The notes beneath the pieces are model-generated. The model saw only the letters and a program-made list of their open reading frames with translations. It was not told the DNA's origin and made no database searches. Positions 34,501 to 46,500 of a stretch of DNA of 64,000 nucleotides are shown here, in pieces. Both the position numbers and the translations under genes were made by a program. Source of the stretch: Fasciolopsis buskii (taxonomy: Eukaryota; Platyhelminthes; Trematoda; Plagiorchiida; Fasciolidae). Numbering within the stretch: position 1 is the stretch's first letter; every line of letters begins with the position of its first letter. The stretch lies in NCBI GenBank assembly GCA_008360955.1, contig LUCM01004652.1, positions 50,025 through 114,024 on the forward strand, in the 5' to 3' direction.

Positions 34501-37500
34501 GGAGAAGCCACCTAGAGGTCAACAGATGACGTGGCAACGTGGGATGAGAAAATGTACAGCGAAGTTAGGTAAAGTAGGTGTCCCACTTGTTGGTTGGGGT
34601 CCAAAAGACTCGTCAACAAGGATATGGCAGTAAACCGCGAACAGTGGCGACCGTGCTGTCATTTTCTATCGAGTCAGAATGATTGGAAAAGTGCGTTTGT
34701 ACAGTTGGACTGTGTTCCTTGTGTTGGCTGTAGCAGCATCTTATCTTTTGCTGCCTGTGTAGGTCTACTCCCTGTTCCCGTTGGATATTCACTCTTTTTA
34801 TATAAACGTGTAACTGTGGGGAAAAGCAGCGGTCAGTGAGGCTTGCCTTGCTGTTTAACGCTGAACGATGGTGATGATGATGATCAGTCTGAATGATTTA
34901 GAGGGAATAAATATTCTTGCAATTTATCCGACTTGATCATTGTTAACAGGCTCGTTGCTCGTCAATCTCGTCTGCGTCAGTTGAATACTGCACAGAAAGA
35001 ATCCTCAGCTTCGGGAAATGATGCCACACACAAGGCATCGCCCGAAAATTCTGGTTATCCTTCAACATCTCGAGTGTCGGAAGGTTCATCGGAAGCACCG
35101 CCCACATCGGATGTGCAGAACGAAATTGTGGATAGTCGGACGGCAAGTGTTGTTCGCGAAGAGCTGGCGTTGCTGAATAAGGAGAACCAAAAACTCCAAT
35201 CCCTTTGTTCAAAATTGCACGCCATGCACCGACAAAACAGTCTGAAAGTAAGTCAGCTTATTTCTCCTCAAGTAGTATGATGACCTAGTAACGGCCAAAC
35301 TCGATTCATAATTAAAGTGATTCTTTGTGACTCATCAAAAAATCCTTATTTAATCAACATAGTGAGTGTCTCAGTGTAATCCGTACACATTCGTTGAGGG
35401 TCATCTGTTTAGTCGTCCCCGGGTTTGAGCCGTTCACGGCACGGGTTTTTAGTCGTCTGTCTTCAATGTTATCTTTTGGCGGCACGTGCTTGCGCGATAT
35501 TTGCAGCCCGAGACGCACTCAGGGAAGACAGACAGGAATAGCCAAAAGGTCATCTTTGCTCATTTTTACGACTTTCTCGCGCTGATGACCCCTGGTTTCG
35601 TTTGCTGCTTTATGGTCCGTCTTCAAATTCGAATTGAAGTGATCTCAGCGAAGAAAATCCACAGCAGAAGTAAGTGAAACAAACCATACGGAAGAAGATT
35701 TTGATTGGGAAAGTGGTACTACGACATACATTCAGTGCTTACAACCATCATGTGAAGGATCTCGTGGATCTCAGCTCGTCATTAACTGAGTGTAAGTCAA
35801 GCAGGCTGCTAATTAAAACTTACACACCGTGGATAGAACTGTTCGACCCATAATCCAACCAGTGCTTCCCTCCAAGCACAGCGTATAGCAAGACAAGTGA
35901 CCTGTGGGTTTGCAACTCATGCTTACGACATTAGCCAAAATACTTGCAACTCATCTGAATCTTCCTCCATAAGTACCAAATCGTCTGCGCATTCCAAGTC
36001 ACGCTATTTAATATACAAACGGATATTGACACCAGTATCCTCAGCACAAGAAATTAAAGTGGGTTTGTTATCAGGAGCAACCTCGGTGGTTACAAATGAC
36101 CATTTTCAGGTTCGCGTGTGCTCATGCACAAATGGTCATCGATTGTGATGCTCCGCATAGTTAGCTTCATTAGCTTACCGAAGCTCCTAGCATTTCTGCT
36201 GTATGCCGTCGCGTCAGTCAATACCATGAATTTACTCAGGTTTCTTTCGTAACATGTTGTGTAACATATTATGTCCAGTTAAGCGCGTATGTTCGTTTGA
36301 ATATGAAAATGATATAATAAAGCTGGTAAACTTTTTAAACTGGTTTTTCATTAGGACTTATCTGGTTTTCTCAACAAGTTCACTTTCCGCATGGTGGAAT
36401 ATGTAAAAAGTTCTTGAAGCAGATTTAGAAGACAAATTCGTTCAACTCGAAATGGGAAGTCAGACGTAACCAAAGTCCAATGTAAAACTGCGAATAGTTA
36501 ATTTTGTTGATCCTGTGGTAGAATAATATCAACGTTTCATATATCCATTTCTGATTGGGAATTTCACTGGGCCACGCTTCCGGTTTTATCTCATTGAAGT
36601 CCTATCCTTTATGTGTCATCACTGTCCTACCGAATTTGCTCTTGTCGTCAGATATCCTTTTTGTTTCTCGATGTAAATTAAACTAACCTCATTTACTATA
36701 CAAATAGAGACGCGTGCTGGACAGCAGGCTTTGTTTGCTCGCACATTAGTGTTATGTTGCCGAGTTTGGTTGGTCTTTGCACACTCTGAAGCACCAGACA
36801 CAAGTACTAGCGCGCATTATAGCACAGGAGCACGCAGCCTGTGGTCTAACAGGACACGAACACACAGAGGTTGGAGACACAAAAGTTCGGGCTCAAGACT
36901 CAAAGCCCGTAGTCGCACAACCAATGGGTCGAAACTGCCGCCTCTTGAATAAGCAGCCTCACGGAACAGTAAGCGGCGCAAAATACGAACAGCTAGCCCA
37001 GCTCGCTAACGAAAAGAGAAGACGAACACAGAGTACTGCCGCGCGTTTTATTGGTGAGCCACCAATACAAGTCAGAATTCAAGTGAGCTCTATCGTTTAT
37101 ATAGTTTTGTTGGGTGGCCTTGATCGATGTGTGGACTAGCCAATCACAGAACAGGCTTTTATGAATCTTTTCGCGGACATATAAAAATATTGAACTGCGC
37201 AATATTTAAAATAACGTCAATTTCAAAATACTGGGAAAAGGGTAGGTTTTTTTTGGAAAATTAACAGGACAGCTAAAATCTGCGGCACCAAAAACCCTAG
37301 ATTGGTCACCGACCATGACATTACGTCCATTAGAACTGTTGGTTATTTACTTCTCATGAAGCTCCTTTTGGAAAATCAATAGCAGAAATAAAACCTGCGG
37401 CACCCAAAACCTTAGAAAGGTTACCGACCATAACAATTAGAGACGTGTTGCATGGAAGGGCTACGGATTTGCGACCATAAGCTGTCATTTGTTGACGTTT

Positions 37501-40500
37501 TCATCCAATTTCTTCGTGAGCTTTCAGCTGCGTCTTTTACCGCACTTCGAGACAGTGGCTTTTGGTCTTGCTGGCATTGGCGTGGCTCTGTAAAAGTAAT
37601 GGGTGTATATTTTCACGGATCTGTTTACAGATCATGCACTATCAGAGTCATGAGGAAGGACAGAAACAATGAGCAAGAGAAAGCGAGAAAAGAAAAAAAA
37701 CTGTGATGTCCGCCACTCTTGATAATTCTTCCATTCTCCTACCCACGTCATCAGCTAACCATCGAAATTCGTGATTCTTCTGTGACTTTGGTACTACCTG
37801 GTTACGCAAACCGAAGTATAAGGTTGACTTACGAGACCCTACCCCAAGTATTTCACCGACCAATCTAACCGGCAAGGCAGTGAGACAATCTGAGGGTCAC
37901 GTATCCCACTGGGACCGGTGACTGATTGCTCCGTTCACAAGCACTTCAGATGGACTAGACATCTTGGGTGTCCAGCACACTTTTGCCACAGATGCCGGTG
38001 AGTACACGGCAGCCATATGCTTCGTATGCCGATGGTTGATTGGCAATCAGAGGTTAGCCCTCTCCCCTAGATTGATCACCTAGGATCAGCCAATCCGATG
38101 GAGTGCTCCCGGTATTCGCCTTCATCCTAGCGCTTTAGTGAGAACACCTGTCACGAGAAGGCAATGCGTAGGACTTCGTTAGCAGGAGCTATTTAAGACG
38201 TAGGCCATTTGAGGGCATTTCAAATAGCGTTTGTGGAGAGTAGCCAATTCGGGCCTGAAACACCTACCGCCAACCATGCTCATGCGACAGTAGATTGCAC
38301 AAATCAGCAGGTTCCGGTCGGGAGCCGACTGTACCCTGTAAGACAAATTAAGCGGTCCCCATTGCGATACCAGATGACCGGCAACCATGGCGCTGAAACT
38401 TAGTGATAAAGAACAACATAAATTAGCGCTAAGTCACAGTTTGTAAACCGAAGGTGGTTTTGAAGTGTCCTCTATCATTAGCATGTTCGGAGCATCTGAG
38501 ATTCGGAGTTTTGACCTTTAAGGTGCTAGACTTTTAATCCTTTTGATCGGCGCTGGTCAGAAGTTTAGAAGTTTTTGGTCTCTGGTGCACAAGTCGAGCC
38601 CTCAGAATCTATCGGACTAACTATTTACGCAGCAAATTGGGGCAGCTATCTTGATACCGATTACCTTTATCTTCTTCAACGTCTCCATCTGCATAAGTTC
38701 GACCATATCGTACAACGATCCAAGACAACCAATCGATCTGCATTTCATTTTCATCCTCCTTGATCGATTTTGTAACCAGGAGCTTGAACTGAAGCTGTTA
38801 AATCAGCAATAATGTGTAATTTCTGTTTTGTTGACCTGCACTCCGCAAAGAAATAATGCCATACAACTGAGAGAAAGACCATCATGAAGCGTCGCGGACT
38901 TTTATTTCCCAAACAAGAACTGTTTTTAGTAGCGAGTGACTGGTGTCGATTTTCTTATCCGCGACGCATGTCATGGGATCTACGGCTGCTTTTGTCCGCT
39001 ATTAAGTTTCCCAAATTTACTTTTTCTTCCGACTCAGTTTCATGTAACAGCGGAAACCCTAAGTTGAAATTTCTCCTCCCTCTTTGTTTGATATCTACTT
39101 GCTGTTTCTGTTTTTTTTCACTCAGCTCCGTGAGTTACAAGACCTTTCGCAAACACACTCAGAATCCGCGGCCGAATGGCAAGCCAAGTACGAGGATTTG
39201 GATTACAAATTATCACAGGCGATGAATCAGGTTACCCGATTGGATCATCGCCTTTATGACGCGCAACAAATGAACAAGCAGTTGGAACTTGAACTAACGG
39301 CTTACAAGGGGACAGATTCATCTAGTGAGTTTCTTACGGATTAGAGGGCATTGTTTCTAGATTGTTTTTGAGCTCAAATTCCGAATAAATTTGATGTAAG
39401 GTTTATGCCAATGGGTTTATTTTAATTTTTTCTCATTTCCTTACATTACCAAGTCCATATTTTGTGTTCCAATATGAGCAGTTGGCGCACATTTAATTAG
39501 CTACACTTTGCTCGGCCCAACTTTCGATTCAGTTTAATCCTCAACATTTTCGTCGTAGTGAAATGCATAATTCCTACAAGATTGTTTTCGTTAATAGATA
39601 CGAAACTTTTACGTCAAAACTTTAGCAAATCAAATCATCATAGTGGTACATGAATATGTAATCGGTCAATGCTTTCGATGAATGGAACTAAAGTCCGAAT
39701 ATCTGAACTCACTGCGGTCAGAATTCTGTCCCCTTTTTCAAGTGTTTTGCCCGTGGACACGCTAAATACGACACACCTCAGTGTACCAGACTGGAGGGTG
39801 CGGTAGGAAACCGTGGTCCATGAGATTTTGAATAGCGTGGGACGATGTAAGACCCCAGCAAGTCAGATGTGGTAAGCACCAGCGAAATAGATAATACTCC
39901 AATTAATACTGTCTTGGGTTATTTTTTCTAAAAAAATATCAACAAAAATAATCAGTTGCGTTGATTTTACCAAGGTAGGTCGGTTTGCTGATTGATTAAT
40001 TCAATAATGTTCACAAATACATTTTAGGAACAGATTTGACGCCCACGCTGAACTGTTCTTTCAGCTGAATCATTTGCGCATGATGGTTCGCAAACTTGGA
40101 CGTGCGATTTAACACATTTCTAAGCCATAATCGTGGATGTCATTTACTATTCCATTAGGTACTTAAATAATTATTAGTGTCTCTAATACCTACTGTTATG
40201 GGACGAAGCATTCGTTTTGCTGTTATACGAGCGTGAAATACACGAATGTGAAGTACATTGCACCTAAAATTTGTCGACGAAGTTTCCGTAATCCTGCCCG
40301 ATCCCTATTCGAACCAGTTTTGAAGCAGTTCTGAATTGTCTCGAAGCGGTTGTGAAACATCCACGGGTTGGTTGATTTTGCTTGTCTATTATATGCAACT
40401 AGCTTACTTCCCAGCCCAATCAATATATTCTCGGTTTTCCTTAGATTCGGATGATCCCACAGCCACCGGTTCCTCTGGAGGTAGCGTAAATCGCAGCAAG

Positions 40501-43500
40501 TACAACGATCTGGCTTGTGAATTAGAAGAATTCCGTGAACTGGCGGCGAACCGACTTTCTGAACTGGAACGAGTACAGCGTAAATTGGAAGACAAAGTAG
40601 GCGAGTGCGCCGCACTCAATATGCAGGTTTGTTTACTTTGTTCTTTTTCACCTGCATTTCCGTTATCCCTGCCTACCGTTCTTGTTTGAACTACTGTTGC
40701 TACGATGTCATCTGATTGCAATCCACGCTGTTACGTGGCGGTCAAATTTTGCCTTCCGGTTTCTACATTAAGACGTGATACACTTTTAGTCTACTTTAAG
40801 TAAAATAGTCTGGAGAGTCTCATTGTGCTTTAGCCTGCCCAGTGGTAGTTGTATCTGCTGGGTTCTTTTCATTATCTTGGTCCTGGTCAACGAATTTGAT
40901 TGCGATCTTCGGGCTCGGATGAAAGATCGAATTCCATCTGCTCACAACCCACGAATACGAAATGTTTTATCCTCTTACTGATTTTTCTTTGTATTTGAAC
41001 CGAGATATTTTCGTTTGCGATCTCCAACTGTTAACGATATTACCTGAGCTTTTTGTGGATAATCATTTCGCAGTTAAATCTTCCATCTCTAATGACGTTT
41101 ACCCAGGTGATTCATGTTGACATTCGATCTGCCTAATTCACTTTTATCCGGTTTTTAGCTAAAACAAGTTTCAGAAAGTCAAATTTTGGAATCGCCGCAG
41201 TACATGTCTATGAAAGCACAGTTCAACATTCTTTATAACGAAACTGTCCAGTTACGTAATCAACTAGAGGATGCTCGAACAATGCTGACAAATAATCGAC
41301 ACAGTCATTTGAAACACATTGAAGAAATGGAGGTGGGTTTTCGTTAATCTGTTTTTTCTTTACCAAACTCATTTGTTAGCAATAGCGCTTGTACTATTTA
41401 TTTGTTCACTTGTTTCACGTGTTATTTGTTCAGTGTTTTTAAATGAACACCGCGAAACTTCGTCAAGTATCGAGCGAATTCAGTTACTGAACTATCGGAC
41501 TACGTACGCTGCATGCCTCGTTCGATTTGTCGGCATCCGTGTTTGTCTTATCCACAGGCTAACGAAACAGCGATTCAAAATCAAATGCGCCAAGAGATGT
41601 TATTAATCGAAAGTCAGTATTCACAACTTCGCCGGAGACACGAGACAATGGAACTAGACCTTAAACAAGCTGTTGCCCACAACGAACAAGCGGGTCCGAT
41701 CAACAGCGAAATGCGCAGTCTGATTTCCACACTACAAACACAGAACAAACAGTTGAAAGCCGAAGTGGCTCGTTATCGGAGGAAATGCAAGGAAAAAAAT
41801 CAAGATTTGGAAATGGTAGGTTTTCCCTTTCCTTCCTCTCTGTCGTATGGTATCACTTGTCGGTTTATGTTTGATATTGACTTCAGGCACGTCAATGGTG
41901 CCGACAGTATAACATATTAGGTAGGCAATTTCGTTATCTGTTCGAACACGCTACTACTGGAATTACACTTTCCATAATAACCTCTATTGCTTTCTCATTG
42001 TTAATCTATTTTATGCGCTATACACAGCTTGGGAAGTTCCATCAAAACGGGCTTTGAAGGAAATCACAAATTTATTTGCATTTAAACTGATAAACGAGCC
42101 AGAATCTGATGTTGTTTGGTGTACTTCGGTTGTCACGGCTATCTCATCAAGCAATTTCGCATTCGAATATTCGTTGTGCTGTGCGCTGTGAATTATTATA
42201 CTGCCGAAATTTTGCCACCTTGCTGATTGCTGAATGCACCCGAAACATTTGCTCCACGTGTTCATTATCTAGCACCGTAACATGTCATGCTAGTAGGTCA
42301 ATTTTTGTCTTTTACTCAAACTTTCAATGAGCACAGTTTTACTTTCGAGAAACAAAAACGAAGTAGTTCATAATCCAGCGAAAATTCTTGACCTACCGTT
42401 AAATGCCACGGAAATACCGTACGGACGTTCAATAAATGTTAATAGTCAGCTACCAACCAGCACATGTGGCAAAGTAGCCGAGTTGTTCCATTTCACCGTT
42501 CTCCCCGGGCTTCCGGTCACTTTGATTTTCGACCGACAGACACTACTGAAATAGATGTACGGCACCTCGTTTGTGTTCACGAATAGGCTGTAAACTAAAA
42601 CTGCCTAATAAAACATTCAATAATAAAATTAAGTTCCAAATCCACGCACCCCATCTATAACCTGCTTTTCTCAAGGCTTACTGACAGAGCGCTTTAATCA
42701 GAGAGGGAATTTGTCGGATTTTTTTGCGGTCTTCCGGACATCGTTTATCTCCCATGGGTGTTGAAATATTGCCCTCTTGTATTTAAAACACCATTCTGTC
42801 GAATGCATAAGACATCCTACGGAGTAATAAATGACATATAATGGGTCATCGGGCTAACTGTCACCTTTTCAAAATGCCAATTACTTGAAGTCCTGTGTTT
42901 GTTCAGTTTTTCGTCTTTTATATGCCTCAAAATTGTAAGTGTAAAACCATTTGTCCTATGGACGGAAATTGGGCGAGGCGTTCAAGGAGCACTTAAAATC
43001 ATCCAATCGCTTCTTTTGGTCGTAGAGAAATCCTGATAGTACATAATTTGCTTTTTATTTCATACCCATTTGGAAATAAGAGCATTACTGTGTTTCGATT
43101 CAAGGGTTTATTTACAATTGGTCTCTTTTCCTAAAATCTTTTCATGCAGATAAAAAATGATCTGAAAGCCACCGAAGATGAATTGGCAGAAGTTCGCACC
43201 GCTTTGTCCGAAGCAACTGCTGCGGTCATCGCTGCAAGTGAGAAATCCTTGGTAAATATCGTCGGCATGAGAATGTTATTTTATCATCCTTTGCCATGAC
43301 TTCGCCATAGTAACCATTGTGAACAATCTATCATTTAGAGGGAACAAAACACGGATTCAAATGCTTCAAATCCACCGGAGTCGAGGTGTGAGGCAAGTGA
43401 TCTCCTTCATCGGTGATTTTTTCAGTAACTTATCAGTGGTGGGATTGATTCATATGATTTTCAGTCTTTCAATAACTCTAGGGCATTCCAACAAGTGCTA

Positions 43501-46500
43501 CATTACGAAATACGGCTATCTCGAGTAAAAATGATTCACGTGTTCCTAACTGTGGGATCTCACTGTTTCTTGGATATTCGATTTGCTCAAACACTCATTC
43601 CTGAATAACAGCATGCATTGTCCGTTTTCAGGCTCAGTCAAGCGGAGCGGAATCTGGTACAGCCCCTCCAATTGAGTCTCCTGCTGAGACGTTTTCCGCT
43701 TCTGTAATGAAGCCTGAGGAATCTTCAACATCTGAGATGAAGCTAACAACATGTGCTGCGTGCGGCTCATCCGCTACCATTGCTGGTCCATGTAAACCAA
43801 CTGGAAAAATGGTAATTAAGTCTACCATTAATAATGTATTTCTAAACTTTTGTTGCATTTCTGAGTTATCGGCAACTATTGATTTTAGTGAAATTTGCCA
43901 AGAATTTGTCGTGCACATGGTGGCACATGGCATATATCGTGTGGATCGAGGACGAAGTTGCATTGCTAATGTAGTGTCACTGGACCCATGATAAAATAAA
44001 AATGCGACAGATGAAAGAATAGCAGCGCCTTTTGGTATGGATTTCAAAGTCTACAAGATGTCAGCTCTTGTATTCCTTCACATCATCGGTTACCCACCAT
44101 AGTTCGCCATTCGTTACGTGACACATTGAAAAGCTGTGAATTTCAGCCGATCTGATAATCGATCGGGATAGAATTGTCTCCGCAAAAAACTATAACTACT
44201 GACCCATTTTTCAGTTAATATTACTTGTGTAGTTGCCCATAAGTACAGACGTATTTAGTCGCTCAGATTTTAATCAAATCCCTTGTGCTTCATATAATCT
44301 CAATCTTGATACCAAACACGTGTTTCATTCGTCTTAGTTGCGTATTCGCCTAAAGTTCCCGTTTTGGCATCACATGCAAGGCGTACCATACGTATTATTG
44401 TCTTTGCCTTTCAGGAACAACTTACATCTGTTTCTCCCCAACCAACCACTCCAGCTTCTTCTTCTTCTGAAGAAATGATCAGAGATCTAAAAGAGCAGCT
44501 TAAGTAAGTCAGTAACAATATTTCATTCATTCTTTAATTGCGCCATACGTGCACTTCAAGTTGACTGTTTTATTCAAATCTTCCAGACGCTCTCAAGAAT
44601 CTCAAAAAGAAATGTCTGTGCTGTTGAATATGTACAAAGTTATTCCCAAAGATCAGCGCGATAAAGCAGCACTGCTGCAGTGCGAAGCCAAACTGCGATC
44701 TGAGTTGACGGTGGCACGTGTGGAGTTGGAACGACTTCACTCAACTCTCCTCGATGTTCAACAACAAAACACTCGCCTTCAGCAACAGTTGCAGCATCAA
44801 CAACCAAAACGTTCTTCGTTGGCTTCACCGATGACAGGGGCTATAAAAGCTTCTCCCGTCGAACGAACTCCACCGCTCACTTTGTCGAGTGCGGTGGTTT
44901 CTCCTTTAACGTTCCAAAAAGCATCCCCCGATGATAGGAATCAACAGACTTCTCAAACGGGCTCAACAACACTCGCTGGGAGCTCGAAATTAGCACAACC
45001 GGGTTATAATTGTCGAATTACTGAGCTGCAGTTGGAGCTGCAGATGACACGCCGCCGTAAACAGTCTCTGGACGCTCAGCTGGAGAAGATACAAAATCGA
45101 CTGCTTGCAGCCGAACAGAAAGAAGAGGTGCTATTAAAAGACTTGGAGGTTCGTCAGCTAGTTTCTCGGTTCACTTACTTTGAGTCTGAATTTCACGTGC
45201 TAACATTAGAAGTTTCAGTTTATTTCTTACGAAATCTCACTTTTACAGCGTGTGATTCAAACTTTTCGTTCGTCATCATTTAATTGAGTTTGAAATAGCA
45301 TTTAACTGTTTCAGAAATATCTAGAATAAGCTTTCAGATTAAAAAAAATTCAATTTGGTTATTCTCAGTTTATCAGATGGATTCTCTTTCGAGGTTTACA
45401 TGCATTTTTGACTTTTTGTTGTCGACGGACATTTGAACCGAACATTCATTGAAGCATTGACGTCTGGATTCGTCTACTTTCATCGTTTAGATCTTGATGG
45501 GATCATTTATGTAGCTTGTTAGACCGTTGGACAGTTCGCGTGAATGCAAATTAATACGAGGTCTCGCACAAAATTTGATTCGGACACGACACGACACGGC
45601 GGCCAGTCCTACTTTCGATCCTTAGTCACTGTCTTCAATGTTCGACAAATCGTTTCAGAGTTTAAGCAGCAAAGCGAGGAATATATGATCTTGGAACTAC
45701 TTCGCCTACTTATTTGTTGTTCACGAGGCCCACTTTTTCCCGTCGTTCTGTAGGCCCTGGTGGTAGTTTAGTAACCTTTGGCTGTTTCTAGTCCATCTCG
45801 GCAACCTATACCCCAGATGGACGCATCATGTGTGGATTGTTCAACCTAGTCATGCGACTTGGTAACCTAGTGTGATTGTCATGTCAGCTGTGATCAAGAT
45901 TGCAAAGCAGTAACTGGAGGTTTCTAGACGACGGAACAATTCATAGTTCTGTGGCCAACTGTTGAACTCTTCAAACTCTTGAGATTTATTTTTTCGCTCC
46001 TTCGTTTAATAATTTTCTCGTCTTATTTGGGGATAGCGTTTCCGGATGTCATCTTTCTCTAAACAAAACTTCACGTGATTTCTATGTTACCGCCCAATAA
46101 TTTTGATCGATGGTTACCGCCGTTCTGTGATTGAACTTCCCAATATTTGATTTCCTCAAAGAACCAACTGATTTATTCAACGTGTCAGAAAAAATACCAA
46201 CGTCTACTAATTATAGTCTACGTTACAAACCATCCACCTTGTTTAAACGTTTGTGAATAATCAACAGAGCTACTGGATCTATTGTTCGCAGGTGCTTTTC
46301 CATCCTAAAACGCATCTAATATCATGAGTTTAGTGTCTAAGTCGCAAATGTCAGTCCCGGCGCCCGTGCATCTTAAATAGCGTTGAGATATTTAGGACAT
46401 GGATGAACAGATAATCACAGCCGTCACAACGAGACTGCACCTGTGACGGCTTGCGTGCTACCATGATTCAACGAGCTAGACGGGATGGCTTATCTCAAGC

